64,000 nucleotides of DNA from Enterococcus montenegrensis (GCF_029983095.1 NZ_CP120467.1:1231001-1295000); one strand, 5' to 3'; positions 23,383 through 35,349 are shown, counted from the stretch's first letter. Translations and numbers: made by a program. Notes: generated by a model not told the origin, from the letters alone.

Positions 23383-26300
23383 AACAAATCCAGTTATTCC
23401 GGTAAGGCCGGAAAACGAACGCTTTACAGACCGACAATGGCAAGCCGTTTTTGACGGCGGGGATAATCTATTGGTTTCTGCTTCAGCAGGTTCTGGTAAG
23501 ACCACTGTCCTAGTCAGACGCGTCATTGAAAAGTTAAAAAGTGGGGTCGATATTGATCGTTTATTAATTGTAACCTTTACAGAAGCTGCTGCTAGTGAAA
23601 TGAAAGAACGAATTGAAAAAGCGCTGCGGCAAAGTATTAATGAAGAAGGAAATAGTAATTTACGCGCACATTACGTGAAACAGTTAGTGTTATTGCCACA
23701 AGCCAATATCTCCACCCTCCATGCTTTTTGTATGACAGTGATTAAACGCTTTTATTATTTGATTGACCTTGATCCGGTTTTCCGTCTCTTAAGTGATGAA
23801 ACTGAAAAATTATTGTTGCAAGAAGAAGTTTGGACGGGTTTAAGAGAAGATTATTATGCCAATGACGACGAGGATTTCTTTAAATTAACGGAAAACTTTG
23901 GCAGCGATCGTTCCGATGAGGGGTTAACGGATTTGGTTATGCGTTTGTATCAATTTGCTTGTGCAGCCCCTGATCCAGCTTATTGGCTAGAAGAGTTACC
24001 CAAAAATTATCAAGCGCAAGATGGTTTCCAAACAACTGCATTGTACCAATCAGCAATCAAGCCTGCTGTAGTGGCAGAGTTAGAATTAGCAGTAGCAAAC
24101 TATGAGCAGGCAATCGCTATTTGCCAAAATGAAGAGAAGTTGACAAAAGATGTTGCATTGTTAACAACACAGCTAAATCAGGTGATGCGATTGCAAGCAG
24201 CGCTTGTAGCAGACGATATGGCAGCTCTTTTTGCCCAAATTGAAGGACTCGATTTAAAAACGAATGTCCGAAAAAAAAGGGGAGAGCTGGCGGATCTTTC
24301 TGTGAGTGTCAAAGAATTTCAAGGAATCGCAAAAGAAAGTGTAGCCCAAGTGGTGACTTATTTTCCTTATCCTGAGGCTATTATGAATGATTTATTGGTG
24401 AAGTCCCATGCGTTAGTTGCAAAAATGAGTGAAGTCACGCAAGCTTTTAGTCAAGCCTATACTAAAAAAAAATTGGCGAAAGGTGTTTTAGACTTTAATG
24501 ATTTGGAACACTATACACTGGCAATTTTAAAGGCAGAAAATAGCCCTGCTACCACTTATTATAAGAGCAAGTTTACTGAAGTGATGGTGGATGAATATCA
24601 AGATGTCAATCGTTTGCAAGAAGCGATTTTAAGTTATGTTAGAGACAATACAGAAAGTGCCGGAAATATGTTTATGGTAGGGGATGTAAAGCAGTCTATT
24701 TACGCTTTTCGTTTGGCAGATCCTACATTATTTATTGAAAAATACAATGACTATGGTAATGAGAAAAATGGCCGCAGAATCGTTTTAGCAGAGAATTTCC
24801 GCTCCCGCAAAGAAGTCTTGGATTTTACCAATTTAGTTTTTGAACAATTGATGGATCAACAGGTCGGGCAAATCGATTATGACCAAGCAGCGGCGTTAAT
24901 TCCTGGTTTTCCTAATTTTCCAGCAAGTGATGCGTTTAAGACGGAATTACTTTTGTTTGAAAAAGGGACAAAAGATGATGTCAAGCATTTCGAGACACGT
25001 CAAGCTGGTGAAATTCAAATCACAGCATTAAAAATCAAAGAATTAATTAGCCAATCTTTTCAAATTTATGATAAAGACAAAAAAATGATGCGAAAACTTG
25101 AATATGGCGATATCGTGTTACTTACCCCAACAAGGGGAAACAATCAAGTTATTGTCGACACTTTTTACGACTTAGGTATTCCACTGGAGATTACGGATGC
25201 CGAAAGTTATTTTCAAGCAACTGAGATTCAAACTATTATTAGCTTGTTAAAAATTATTGATAATCCTTATAACGATATACCGCTGGCTTCTGTATTACGT
25301 TCGCCAATTGTAGGGTTACTAGAAGATGAACTGGCGCAAATTCGCCTGCAAAATAAAAATGGTTTTTATTATGAAGCTTTAAGTGACTATAGCCTTTATG
25401 GGGAAAAAGAAGAGCTAAAAGAAAAGATCAATCTTTTTTTAAGCCAATTAGAAAGTTGGCGGGCCTTCTCAAAACGCAACGCTTTACCGGATTTAATTTG
25501 GCGTCTTTATGAAGAAACAGCCTATTTGGATTATTGTTTGGGCTTACCAAACGGAATTCAGCGCCACGCAAATTTGATTGCTTTGGTAGAACGGGCAAAA
25601 AATTATGAAAAAAGTAATTTTCGCGGTTTATATCAATTCATCAGTCTGATTGAAAAAATGCAGGAAAAAGATTTAGATTTGGCTGAACCTGCGACAAAAT
25701 CAGTGGAAAATGCGGTGCGGGTTATGACCATTCACGGTAGTAAGGGGTTGGAATTTCCAATTGTCTTTTTATTAGATATGGCCCGCGATATCAATCGTTT
25801 GGACTTTAACCGCAATTATATTTTTGAAGAGCATCTAGGGGCAGGCATTAAATATGTGGACCAAGAAAGACAAGTCAGCTATGAAACTATGCCCTACAAA
25901 GGCATTAAGCAAGTTCGTTTAAACAAAGCTTTTTCAGAAGAAATGCGTAAACTTTATGTTGCTTTGACGCGTGCCGAACAAAAATTGTATTTAGTTGGCT
26001 CTTATGAAAACAAAGAAAAAGCATTGCAAGCGTGGCAAGGAGCCCTAACACAAGAAAAGAAAGTGTTAAATCCTGCCTTGCGTTTAAAAGGTAGCCATGT
26101 TTTACTAAATTGGGTGGGGATGACATTGATGCGTCATCCGGATATGGAAGCTGTTTTTAGTGAAGCAAAAGATCGCAGCTATACCGTGCAAAGTCCGGCC
26201 CAGTTCACCATTTATTGGTTTAACCAAGCCGATGTGAAAGCCTGGCGCGAAAATTATGAAGAAAATGTAATTGCGCCTATGGACGAGAAAATAAAAGAGC

Positions 26301-27055
26301 AAACCCAAGCAGATTTAACAACAGTCAAAAAACGCTTAGATTTTATTTATCCTTATGAAAAAGCAACACAAACGACAAGTTATCAATCCGTAACAGAGAT
26401 TAAGCGGGTTTTTGAGGACCCAGATAATACCCAAGAAAATCGCTTAGATTGGCAAAGTAGTTTGGAAAAACAGGCGACTGGTAACCGTTATACAGCTGAA
26501 ACTTTAGCGACACCGAAGTTTATGGCTGAAACAAAACGTGATGCCGCTAGCATTGGAACGGCTACCCATACGGTGTTGCAATTGTTAGATTTAAACAAAG
26601 CTCCCACTGAAACGCAATTGGAGCAATTTATTGCTAAACTTGTCACGGAAGGAATTTTAACTACAGAACTTGCCGCAGAAGTAGTTGTACCAGATATCCT
26701 TTGGTTTTTTGACACTCCCTTGGGTCAAAAGCTGATCGCCCAACAAAGCAACGTGCATCGAGAAGAACCTTTTGCCATGTTGCAAAAAACAACGACAATT
26801 TTTAACAACTACGATAATGAAAATGATGAGTTGCTTATTCATGGGATTATCGATGGATATATTCTAGCAGATGAAATTTTACTTTATGATTTTAAAACCG
26901 ATCATTTAACAAAAGAGAATGAAGGACAACTTATAAAACGTTATCAAGGTCAGATTAACCTTTATAAAAAAGCATTAACAGAAACGTATAACCGTCCTGT
27001 TACAGAGAGTTATCTGATTTTTTTAAAGGGACGTAAAATAATTTCTCTTTTGTAA
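23375..27055 (+). CDS. rexA: ATP-dependent helicase/nuclease subunit A (RexA/AddA)
   Basis: A 1226-residue UvrD-like helicase fused to a RecB-type nuclease. Walker A is SASAGSGKTTVLV (about residue 37), Walker B VDEYQDVN, motif III GDVKQSIYAFR, motif V MTIHGSKGLEFP, motif VI YVALTRAEQKL, and the nuclease motif LLYDFKTDHL lies near the C-terminus. The ATG at 23375, inside the end of rexB with GGAGG upstream, is preferred to the longer frame from 23351. It partners RexB in recombinational repair. Confidence 0.96.
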   Translation: MSKTNPVIPVRPENERFTDRQWQAVFDGGDNLLVSASAGSGKTTVLVRRVIEKLKSGVDIDRLLIVTFTEAAASEMKERIEKALRQSINEEGNSNLRAHYVKQLVLLPQANISTLHAFCMTVIKRFYYLIDLDPVFRLLSDETEKLLLQEEVWTGLREDYYANDDEDFFKLTENFGSDRSDEGLTDLVMRLYQFACAAPDPAYWLEELPKNYQAQDGFQTTALYQSAIKPAVVAELELAVANYEQAIAICQNEEKLTKDVALLTTQLNQVMRLQAALVADDMAALFAQIEGLDLKTNVRKKRGELADLSVSVKEFQGIAKESVAQVVTYFPYPEAIMNDLLVKSHALVAKMSEVTQAFSQAYTKKKLAKGVLDFNDLEHYTLAILKAENSPATTYYKSKFTEVMVDEYQDVNRLQEAILSYVRDNTESAGNMFMVGDVKQSIYAFRLADPTLFIEKYNDYGNEKNGRRIVLAENFRSRKEVLDFTNLVFEQLMDQQVGQIDYDQAAALIPGFPNFPASDAFKTELLLFEKGTKDDVKHFETRQAGEIQITALKIKELISQSFQIYDKDKKMMRKLEYGDIVLLTPTRGNNQVIVDTFYDLGIPLEITDAESYFQATEIQTIISLLKIIDNPYNDIPLASVLRSPIVGLLEDELAQIRLQNKNGFYYEALSDYSLYGEKEELKEKINLFLSQLESWRAFSKRNALPDLIWRLYEETAYLDYCLGLPNGIQRHANLIALVERAKNYEKSNFRGLYQFISLIEKMQEKDLDLAEPATKSVENAVRVMTIHGSKGLEFPIVFLLDMARDINRLDFNRNYIFEEHLGAGIKYVDQERQVSYETMPYKGIKQVRLNKAFSEEMRKLYVALTRAEQKLYLVGSYENKEKALQAWQGALTQEKKVLNPALRLKGSHVLLNWVGMTLMRHPDMEAVFSEAKDRSYTVQSPAQFTIYWFNQADVKAWRENYEENVIAPMDEKIKEQTQADLTTVKKRLDFIYPYEKATQTTSYQSVTEIKRVFEDPDNTQENRLDWQSSLEKQATGNRYTAETLATPKFMAETKRDAASIGTATHTVLQLLDLNKAPTETQLEQFIAKLVTEGILTTELAAEVVVPDILWFFDTPLGQKLIAQQSNVHREEPFAMLQKTTTIFNNYDNENDELLIHGIIDGYILADEILLYDFKTDHLTKENEGQLIKRYQGQINLYKKALTETYNRPVTESYLIFLKGRKIISLL

Positions 27056-27064
27056 TCTTTTGTG

Positions 27065-27093
27065 CTTACAAAATGTAAGAAGCGTGCTATAAT
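27065..27093 (+). promoter_or_regulatory. HxlR-gene promoter with palindromic operator
   Basis: A perfect -10 TATAAT (27088-27093) is spaced 17 bp from CTTACA (27065-27070). The -35 lies in the palindrome CTTAC-AAAAT-GTAAG (27065-27079), a probable autoregulatory site for the winged-helix regulator encoded immediately downstream. Confidence 0.7.
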
Positions 27094-27115
27094 GTGTCAA
27101 AAGAGGTGACCGAAA

Positions 27116-27439
27116 GTGGAACAAGTTGTAGAAACAGAATTTTGTTTGTGTCCAAAATTTGAAAAAGCTTTTTCGATTTTGGGAAAAAAATGGAACGGTT
27201 TGATTCTCGATGTTTTATTAGAAGATGGGGCCCAACGTTTTGTTGATTTGGCAAATAAAATTCCCGAAGTAAGTGATCGCGTATTGGTTGAACGTTTGCG
27301 GGAGTTAGATGCTGAGGGAATTGTCGCCAAAGAAGATAATTTATATCAATTAACAGCAAAAGGCCATGATTTAGAAACCAGTTTGATTGCAGTCAAAGAT
27401 TGGGGCAACAAATGGATCGATGCTGCAGAATGCAGTTGA
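27116..27439 (+). CDS. HxlR-family winged-helix regulator
   Basis: A 107-residue regulator from a GTG start with AAGAGGTG upstream. It keeps the HxlR core: CPKFEKAFSILGKKWNGLILDVLL, RFVDLANKIPEVSDRVLVERLRELDAEGI (recognition helix) and the wing YQLTAKG. Two cysteines stand at the N-terminus (FCLCPK); a cysteine at this place is the redox or electrophile sensor in YodB/CatR-type members, so thiol sensing is possible. No obvious target is adjacent apart from its own palindrome; pheST downstream has its own promoter and T-box. Confidence 0.88.
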   Translation: MEQVVETEFCLCPKFEKAFSILGKKWNGLILDVLLEDGAQRFVDLANKIPEVSDRVLVERLRELDAEGIVAKEDNLYQLTAKGHDLETSLIAVKDWGNKWIDAAECS

Positions 27440-27464
27440 TTTTCAGCCAAAAGTTTTGTACACT
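27436..27464 (+). promoter_or_regulatory. Promoter of the pheST operon
   Basis: TTGATT (27436-27441), 17 bp, TACACT (27459-27464). Transcription would begin just before the T-box leader. The -35 overlaps the stop codon of the HxlR gene. Confidence 0.65.
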
Positions 27465-27476
27465 AAATACAATTGG

Positions 27477-27707
27477 ATAAAAAGCAATGATGGAAACAAG
27501 TAATTTGGCTGATTCGGAAAAAGGGAGTCCTGTCATAGACTGAAAGCAGGGGCCGCAATCGAAAAATGAAATTCACTTCCTAGCTTGCTTGGTGAAAGCC
27601 AGGCCGGTTGTCTAGCAATCGTTATTAAAATTAAGTGCGTCATATTTTGACGAATTAGGATGGTATCGCGAGACCTCGTTCCTTTAGGGAATGAGGTCTT
27701 TTTTTTA
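27477..27707 (+). promoter_or_regulatory. T-box riboswitch, phenylalanine type
   Basis: The leader holds the conserved T-box sequence in the form AGGATGGTATCGCG (27657-27670), whose bulge pairs with the acceptor end of uncharged tRNA. It is followed directly by a 12-bp terminator stem (27671-27682 with 27688-27699) and an 8-T tract. A TTC triplet in GAAATTCAC (27572-27574) is a likely Phe specifier in stem I. Uncharged tRNA-Phe should favour antitermination and raise pheST expression. Confidence 0.9.
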
Positions 27708-27797
27708 TCGTTAAAGCCAAAAGTCCAGCTACCGCATTTTAAATTCCAAGTAATGAATGGGGTAAAGTTGAACTTTTTTAATTAAGGAGGAACAAGT

Positions 27798-28841
27798 ATG
27801 TCTTTACAAGCCAAATTGGAATCATTGAAAAATGAAACCATGGAAAAAATTGACAACGTCAATGATTTACAGGCGTTAAATCAAATTAGAGTGGAAACAC
27901 TTGGAAAAAAAGGCCCAATTACAGAAGTTTTGCGGGGAATGAAAGATTTATCGGCAGAAGAACGTCCTAAAGTCGGAAGTTTTGCCAATGAAATTCGCGA
28001 TGAGTTAACACGCGCACTTGAAGAAAGAAAACAAGTATTAGAAGAAGCTGCACTAACCGCTGCTTTAGCGAAAGAAAGCATTGATGTAACGTTACCAGGA
28101 CAACAAGTTCAAAAAGGAAATCGTCATGTGTTAACACAAATTATGGAAGAGATTGAAGATATCTTTGTTGGCATGGGCTACCAAGTTGTAGAAGGTTATG
28201 AAGTTGAAAGTGACCATTATAACTTTGAACGGATGAATTTACCAAAGGATCATCCAGCCAGAGATATGCAAGACACGTTTTATATTTCAGAAGATATTTT
28301 AATCAGAACCCACACTTCGCCAGTACAAGCGCGGACGATGGAAAAACACGATTTTTCTAAAGGACCACTACGCATGATTTCACCAGGAAAAGTTTTCCGT
28401 CGGGATACCGATGATGCCACGCATAGCCATCAATTCCATCAAATTGAAGGCTTAGTTGTCGATAAACATGTAACGATGGGAGATTTAAAAGGTACTTTGG
28501 AAGTAATGATGCAAAAAATGTTTGGGGAAGATCGTAAAATTCGTTTACGCCCAAGTTATTTTCCTTTCACGGAACCTTCTGTTGAAGTCGATGTTAGTTG
28601 TTTTAAATGTGGTGGTGCAGGTTGCAATGTCTGCAAATATACAGGTTGGATCGAAATTCTAGGAGCGGGTATGGTGCATCCTGACGTCTTAAAAATGTCT
28701 GGAATTGATCCAGAAGAATATGCTGGGTTTGCATTTGGGATTGGCCCAGATCGTGTCGCAATGTTGCGTTACGGTGTGAATGATATTCGGAACTTCTATC
28801 AAAATGACTTGCGCTTTTTAAGTCAATTCAAAGGAGAGTAA
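27798..28841 (+). CDS. pheS: Phenylalanyl-tRNA synthetase alpha subunit
   Basis: A 347-residue catalytic subunit of the alpha2-beta2 PheRS. An N-terminal coiled-coil (about residues 1-85) precedes a class II synthetase core with [10 protein letters not shown], motif 2 [19 protein letters not shown], and motif 3 [14 protein letters not shown]. The cysteine-bearing insert [16 protein letters not shown] is the usual one for Gram-positive PheS. AAGGAGG precedes the ATG. It is controlled by the T-box upstream and lies 6 bases from pheT. Confidence 0.97.
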   Translation: MSLQAKLESLKNETMEKIDNVNDLQALNQIRVETLGKKGPITEVLRGMKDLSAEERPKVGSFANEIRDELTRALEERKQVLEEAALTAALAKESIDVTLPGQQVQKGNRHVLTQIMEEIEDIFVGMGYQVVEGYEVESDHYNFERMNLPKDHPARDMQDTFYISEDILIRTHTSPVQARTMEKHDFSKGPLRMISPGKVFRRDTDDATHSHQFHQIEGLVVDKHVTMGDLKGTLEVMMQKMFGEDRKIRLRPSYFPFTEPSVEVDVSCFKCGGAGCNVCKYTGWIEILGAGMVHPDVLKMSGIDPEEYAGFAFGIGPDRVAMLRYGVNDIRNFYQNDLRFLSQFKGE

Positions 28842-28847
28842 AAATTT

Positions 28848-31265
28848 ATGTTAGTTTCTTATAAATGGTTAAATGAATATTTAGACCTTACTCAAATTTC
28901 TCCCAAAGAATTAGGAGATAAAATGTCTGTAACCGGCATTGAAGTAGAAGGTATTGAAGTCCCTGCAGCAGGGTTAAAGAAAATTGTCGTAGGGAAAGTA
29001 GAAAAGTGTGTTCCGCATCCTAACTCTGATCATTTGTCTATTTGCCAAGTGGATATTGGTGAAGAAGAATTGTCTCAAATTGTTTGTGGTGCACCTAATG
29101 TCAAAGAAGGTATTAAGGTTATTGTGGCACTGCCAGGAGCACGGATTGCCGGCAATGTGAAAATTAAAAAAGGAAAAATGCGCGGTGAAGTTTCAAATGG
29201 TATGATTTGTTCTTTACAAGAACTAGGTATTTCTGAAAATGTCGTACCAAAAGAATTTGCTGACGGTATTTATTATTTACCACAAGCTGCAGTTGTGGGC
29301 GAGTCTGTTTTTCCTTATTTGGATTTAGATGACAGCATCATCGAATTATCCATCACACCAAATCGTGCCGATGCCTTATCTATCAGAGGTGTTGCCTATG
29401 AAGTGGGGGCTATTTATAATCAAAAACCGCACTTTGAAAATGAAGAATTGATTGAAGAAAGTACAGCTGCTCGTGACAAAATTAAAGTCGTGGTGACAGA
29501 TGAAAAAGATGCACCGGCTTATCAAATTCGGATTATAGAAAATGTGAAGATTGCGCCATCACCACAATGGTTGCAAAATCGTTTAATGAATGAAGGTATT
29601 CGTCCAATTAATAACGTTGTGGACATTACCAATTACATTTTGCTTTTATTTGGTCAACCGTTACATGCCTTTGACTATGGGAAATTAGATAGTCAAGAGA
29701 TTTTAGTTCGTCGTGCCAATGAAGGAGAAACGCTTGTGACCTTAGATGGTGAAGAGCGAAAATTAACGCCAGAAAACATCGTGATTACAAATGGGGTAAA
29801 ACCGGTAGCTTTAGCTGGTGTGATGGGTGGCTTAGATTCTGAAATTACAGAGCAAACAACCACCGTAGCATTAGAAGCGGCACTATTTGATCCATTGTCA
29901 ATTCGTTTAACATCAAAACAATTCAATTTGCGCAGTGAATCTTCTGCCCGTTTTGAAAAAGGCATTAATAAAGGTGATATTAACGAAGCCTGTGAAGTAG
30001 CTGCTGCTATGATTGCTAAACTTGCTGGCGGCACTGTTTTAAAAGATGCTGTAGTTGGGTCAACAGTCGCAGTAAAAGACGAAGAAGTAAAGATTACTTT
30101 GGCTAAAATTAATCGTTCGTTGGGAACGAATTTAAGTGTATCAGAAGTAGGTGCAGTTTTTAACGCGTTACAATTTTCATACACAGAAAGTGATGAAGAA
30201 TTTTCAGTGACAATTCCACCGCGACGTTGGGATATCCACATTGAAGCAGATATCATTGAAGAAGTTGCCCGTATTTACGGCTATGATAAAATTCCAAGTA
30301 CCTTACCAAGTGGTGAGACTGTTGCAGGTGCATTAACCAAAGAACAACTAAAAACACGAGAAGTGCGTAGTGCTTTAGAAGGTGCAGGTGTAACCGAAGC
30401 AATTAGTTATGCTTTGACAACAGAAGAAAAATCTCGTCAATTTATGATGCGTGAAAGTAACATTACTCGTTTGGATTGGCCAATGACAGAAGATCGGGCA
30501 GTTTTACGCATGAACTTAATCAGCGGCTTACTAGACGATGTTGCCTACAACACGGCCCGTAAAAACGAGCAGATCGCCCTTTATGAAATTGGTCGTGTCT
30601 TTTATCAAGACAGTGATCCTTTAAAAAACTTGCCGCTAGAAGAAAATCATGTTGCTTTTGCGTTAGCTGGCTTATGGCAAACCAAAGATTGGCAGCAAGC
30701 TGGAAAAAAAGTTGATTTCTTTTTAGCAAAAGGTATTGTTGAAATGCTCCTAATAACTTTAGGTGCCAAAGATATTTCTTACGTGAAAACGTCGGCTATG
30801 AAAGAAATGCATCCTGGCCAAACTGCTGAAATTTATTTAGGCGATGATAAGATTGGTTTTGTTGGTCAAGTTCATCCGACAATTGCCAAAGCTTATGATA
30901 TTGGGGCAACTTTTGTAGCAGAGTTGAACTTAGCTGCGCTATTAGCTGCCGAAAAGACACCACTTGTGTATCAAGCAGTTTCTAAATTCCCGGCAGTAAG
31001 TCGCGATATCGCCATGGTAGTAAGTGAAGAGGTTGCCAATCAAGACGTTGTGGCGGCAATTAAAGCTGCTGCTGGCAAGTTTTTAAATAAAGTTACGTTG
31101 TTTGATGTATACCAAGGCACAAACATCAAAGCAGGTTCTAAATCATTGGCCTATAGTTTAACATTTGTCAATCCAGAAGCAACCTTGACAGATGAGGAAA
31201 TTAATAAGGCGATGGAAAAAGTAACGAAAAACTTGACGGAAGAATTAGCAGCGGAAATTCGTTAA
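28848..31265 (+). CDS. pheT: Phenylalanyl-tRNA synthetase beta subunit
   Basis: An 805-residue subunit with domains in order: N-terminal B1 and EMAP-like tRNA-binding domain ([24 protein letters not shown]), B3/B4 editing domain (about residues 200-400; [21 protein letters not shown]), B5, catalytic-like core, and the FDX-ACB anticodon-binding domain at the end ([16 protein letters not shown]). It edits Tyr-tRNA-Phe and holds the tRNA. GGAG at the pheS end acts as its ribosome site. A terminator follows. Confidence 0.97.
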   Translation: MLVSYKWLNEYLDLTQISPKELGDKMSVTGIEVEGIEVPAAGLKKIVVGKVEKCVPHPNSDHLSICQVDIGEEELSQIVCGAPNVKEGIKVIVALPGARIAGNVKIKKGKMRGEVSNGMICSLQELGISENVVPKEFADGIYYLPQAAVVGESVFPYLDLDDSIIELSITPNRADALSIRGVAYEVGAIYNQKPHFENEELIEESTAARDKIKVVVTDEKDAPAYQIRIIENVKIAPSPQWLQNRLMNEGIRPINNVVDITNYILLLFGQPLHAFDYGKLDSQEILVRRANEGETLVTLDGEERKLTPENIVITNGVKPVALAGVMGGLDSEITEQTTTVALEAALFDPLSIRLTSKQFNLRSESSARFEKGINKGDINEACEVAAAMIAKLAGGTVLKDAVVGSTVAVKDEEVKITLAKINRSLGTNLSVSEVGAVFNALQFSYTESDEEFSVTIPPRRWDIHIEADIIEEVARIYGYDKIPSTLPSGETVAGALTKEQLKTREVRSALEGAGVTEAISYALTTEEKSRQFMMRESNITRLDWPMTEDRAVLRMNLISGLLDDVAYNTARKNEQIALYEIGRVFYQDSDPLKNLPLEENHVAFALAGLWQTKDWQQAGKKVDFFLAKGIVEMLLITLGAKDISYVKTSAMKEMHPGQTAEIYLGDDKIGFVGQVHPTIAKAYDIGATFVAELNLAALLAAEKTPLVYQAVSKFPAVSRDIAMVVSEEVANQDVVAAIKAAAGKFLNKVTLFDVYQGTNIKAGSKSLAYSLTFVNPEATLTDEEINKAMEKVTKNLTEELAAEIR

Positions 31266-31298
31266 TTATCGGTTGGAAAAGTTTAGGATTATGAATAA

Positions 31299-31346
31299 AA
31301 AATACGCGGCTCTCATTAGTTTGTTCGATGAGAGACGCGTATTTTT
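31299..31346. terminator. Bidirectional terminator after pheT
   Basis: Arms 31299-31315 and 31328-31345 (core ATACGCG...CTCTCAT with its complement) with flanking A and T tracts separate pheT from the convergent membrane-protein gene, whose stop codon lies at the edge. Confidence 0.85.
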
Positions 31347-32014
31347 TAATTCTCTTTAGTGTGGAGGATAAACAGTGGGATTACTAGGACAACTGCTGAC
31401 ACGATAATTGTAGCTGTGCCTAAGCGATTGCCTAAAAGGCTATTTAAAGTAGCGCCAGTAACAAAACTTAAAATAACAATAGCAGTATCATTGAATTTGG
31501 CTTTAGCTTTTTTATCGTGATGAATAAAGGCATCCCAAGATGTTTCCCCTAAGGTACGTAAATTTCCCGTCATCATCAAAGAGGTAAAAGGTCCAGCATG
31601 AAGTTTACGGAATTCTTGTAACTGCGCAGCCGCAGCAAAAGAAAGTAATGCACTAGCCAGTTTATCAGAAATATAAGGAGATAAAAAAGCAGTAAGGAGC
31701 ATTAAAATAATTTCAATAACTAAGACTAATTTTTGCCGACTGCGTAAACTGGTTTCATCTTTTAAGTGATGTTGCAAAAAACGTGTGGCAACACTACCGA
31801 TAAAAAAAGCACTAATCGGCACAATAAACCGAAGCAATGCTCCAAAATTACCGTGACCTAGATTTAAACCTAATAAAATGAAATTCCCTGTTTGTAGACC
31901 TGCAAAAACTTCACCGTGAAAAAGGTAAGTATAGGCATCTAAACCACCAGCTGCGGCGGCTAAAAAAACACCAATGATCAATCGTTCGTGTAAAGGATAT
32001 TCTTTATCCTTCAT
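31346..32014 (-). CDS. YoaK/DUF1275-family membrane protein
   Basis: A 222-residue protein with about six transmembrane helices. Marks of DUF1275 are AAAAGGLDAYTYL at the start, FAGLQTGNFILLGL and the MMTGNLRTLGE motif. The family is widespread and described as small permease-like proteins, with no settled substrate. The ATG at 32014 follows GAGGTG; the longer frame to 32077 has no ribosome site. It is monocistronic. The 389 bases between this start and trpS (32015-32403) hold no gene that I can see. Confidence 0.88.
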   Translation of the reverse strand: MKDKEYPLHERLIIGVFLAAAAGGLDAYTYLFHGEVFAGLQTGNFILLGLNLGHGNFGALLRFIVPISAFFIGSVATRFLQHHLKDETSLRSRQKLVLVIEIILMLLTAFLSPYISDKLASALLSFAAAAQLQEFRKLHAGPFTSLMMTGNLRTLGETSWDAFIHHDKKAKAKFNDTAIVILSFVTGATLNSLLGNRLGTATIIVSAVVLVIPLFILHTKEN

Positions 32015-32403
32015 TTTTATCACCTCATTATCTTTGCCATACATATTAAATTTAGCCCCACTTCGGGCATTTGACAACTGATTTGACTTAGAAAAAATTG
32101 GTGAAATAAAAGTGATACGATCTAAATTTGAAAGCAGAAAAGTTCAAAGGGAAAATTAAAATCTGTACTTTTTGCTGAGAAATTTATGCGTCTACAAGGC
32201 AAAAAATAAAAAAGGCTTTGCAGAGGTACTTAACTTTTGAACAATAAGAACGAAATATTTAAACATTGCGTCGCAAATGTTTAATATTTATTTATTGTAA
32301 GTAAAGTGCTTTTGCAAAGCTAGACATGGATAATCTTTTGTAAAACAATTTAACCATGTAGAAATTTTAGATGTTTTTTATAGTACAGTCGACAAAAAGT
32401 ATT

Positions 32404-33420
<1,017 letters not shown>

Positions 33421-33669
33421 TCACCTTTTTCTAAATTCTATTCTCACATATGTCAGTGTACCTTTTTTTAAACTTTCCGGCAACTGCCAAAAAGGCAAAT
33501 AACTGGAAATTGAAAAGTAAAACTGGGAAAATAAGAAAATAGCTGAAAAGTAGTTTTTTAGAATTGGAAAACGCATACAACTTACATCTCTATGTCAGGA
33601 AAGTTCTCAAAATTCTCCGTTGTTATTGTCAGAAAAGTTAGTCAATTCTAATTTTTTTTGCGAAAAAAC

Positions 33670-33699
33670 TTTACAAACGTTTTTTAATTTGCTTATAAT
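33670..33699 (+). promoter_or_regulatory. Promoter of the amino-acid ABC transporter operon
   Basis: TTTACA (33670-33675), 18 bp, perfect TATAAT (33694-33699), about 55 bases before the first gene. No riboswitch-like structure was recognised between promoter and start codon. Confidence 0.75.
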
Positions 33700-33753
33700 A
33701 CTACTTAAACTAAAACATCAATAGATTTTAAACTTAAAACAGGAGTGACGCCA

Positions 33754-34491
33754 ATGTCTATGATCGAATTTCAAAACGTGGAAAAATACTACGGTAAATT
33801 CCATGCGCTAAAAAATATTAATTTAAATTTCGAAAAAGGTGAAGTAGTCGTGGTTATCGGACCTTCTGGCTCAGGAAAAAGTACGATGCTGCGCTGTATC
33901 AACGGTTTAGAACGTATTTCTTCTGGTCATTTATTGATAAATGACCACGATCTTTACAGCAAAAATAGTAAACTGACAGAAATCAGAAAAAACATCGGGA
34001 TGGTTTTTCAACACTTTAATTTATATCCCAACAAGACAGTGTTAGAAAATATTACATTAGCTCCCATTAAAGTTTTGAAACAAAATGAACAAGATGCCAT
34101 CGCCCTTGCAGAACGCTTGTTAGATCGTGTCGGAATGTTAGATAAAAAGGATTCTTATCCGTCAATGTTATCTGGCGGACAACAACAACGTGTTGCTATT
34201 GCCCGTGGTCTTGCAATGCAGCCACAAATGCTTTTGTTTGATGAACCGACCTCAGCATTGGATCCAGAAATGATTGGTGATGTGCTAAATGTCATGAAAA
34301 AAATCGCCAAAGATGGAATGTCCATGATTGTAGTTACCCATGAAATGGGCTTTGCCAAAGAAGTGGCTGACCGGGTCGTCTTCATGGCTGATGGTGAAGT
34401 GGTTGAAGAAAGTCGCGACGTTGAGAACTTCTTTAATAATCCGAAAACGGACCGAGCAAAACAATTTATCAGTAAAGTTATCAATCATTAA
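33754..34491 (+). CDS. glnQ: Polar amino-acid ABC transporter ATPase (GlnQ-type)
   Basis: A 245-residue ATPase of the PAAT family. Walker A is GPSGSGKST, Q-loop MVFQHFNLYP, signature LSGGQQQRVAIARGL, Walker B LLFDEPTSALD, and the H-loop VVTHEMGFA. The start at 33754 has AGGAG at 8 bases; a GTG at 33745 overlaps that site. It heads a four-gene operon (ATPase, binding protein, two permeases) placed after pheT and trpS; the same order after pheT is, from memory, also present in E. faecalis. Confidence 0.94.
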   Translation: MSMIEFQNVEKYYGKFHALKNINLNFEKGEVVVVIGPSGSGKSTMLRCINGLERISSGHLLINDHDLYSKNSKLTEIRKNIGMVFQHFNLYPNKTVLENITLAPIKVLKQNEQDAIALAERLLDRVGMLDKKDSYPSMLSGGQQQRVAIARGLAMQPQMLLFDEPTSALDPEMIGDVLNVMKKIAKDGMSMIVVTHEMGFAKEVADRVVFMADGEVVEESRDVENFFNNPKTDRAKQFISKVINH

Positions 34492-34542
34492 TATTGTTTT
34501 GGTTTTGTTTGTTTTGCAATCGTAAGGATCGGAGGAAAGTTA

Positions 34543-35349
34543 ATGAAAAAAATCTTTTCATTTGTGTTTGGGCTTGCAGCAGTACTGCTTATATTAAGTG
34601 GTTGTGGGAAGAGCGTTGCAGACCAAGATATTTCAAAAGTTAGTAAAGAAAACAACCAGATTATTTGGGGCGTAAAATATGATACCCGTCTGTTTGGTAT
34701 GATGGATGTCACAACCAATGAAGTAAAGGGGTTTGATATTGATATTGCCAGAGCTATCACAGAAAAAATTCTTGGACGGGACGGCAATGCAATTTTTGTG
34801 GAAGTAACTTCTAAAACTCGGATTCCCTTGTTAAAAAACGGAAATATCGATGCGATTATTGCTACTATGACGATTACAGAAGAACGTAAAAAACAAGTGA
34901 ATTTTTCCCAAGTCTATTTTGATGCTGGCCAATCTTTACTGGTACCAAAAGATAGTAAAATTACCGGAGTGGATAGTTTAACTGGTGATGATACAGTACT
35001 AGCAGTTAAAGGTTCCACGTCTGCCGTGAATATTCGGCAACATGCTCCAGATGCTAAAATTTTGGAGTTGGAAAATTATGCCGAAGCTTTCACTGCTTTA
35101 CAGTCAGGACAAGGCGATGCTATGACGACTGATAATGCTATCTTGTTGGGGATGGCCTCTGAAAATAAAAACTATAAATTAACGGGTAGTACATTTACAG
35201 AAGAACCATATGGTATTGCCATTAATAAAGGTCAAGACAACTTTTTAAAAGAAGTAAATAAAGCACTAGATGAAATGCATCAAGATGGCACGTATGATGA
35301 AATTTATAGCAAGTGGTTCCCAAATGACAACACTGGGAAAGTAAAATAA
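34543..35349 (+). CDS. Amino-acid ABC transporter substrate-binding lipoprotein
   Basis: A 268-residue lipoprotein: signal peptide with lipobox LILSGC (Cys about residue 21), then an SBP family 3 fold (NQIIWGVKYDTRLFGMMD, GFDIDIARAITEKIL, ISKVSK..., GNIDAIIATMTITEERKKQVNFS, KGSTSAVNIR, YGIAINKGQDNFLKEVN). The motifs match glutamine/glutamate/aspartate-binding proteins; the exact ligand cannot be read. It delivers its substrate to the two permeases encoded next. Confidence 0.93.
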   Translation: MKKIFSFVFGLAAVLLILSGCGKSVADQDISKVSKENNQIIWGVKYDTRLFGMMDVTTNEVKGFDIDIARAITEKILGRDGNAIFVEVTSKTRIPLLKNGNIDAIIATMTITEERKKQVNFSQVYFDAGQSLLVPKDSKITGVDSLTGDDTVLAVKGSTSAVNIRQHAPDAKILELENYAEAFTALQSGQGDAMTTDNAILLGMASENKNYKLTGSTFTEEPYGIAINKGQDNFLKEVNKALDEMHQDGTYDEIYSKWFPNDNTGKVK

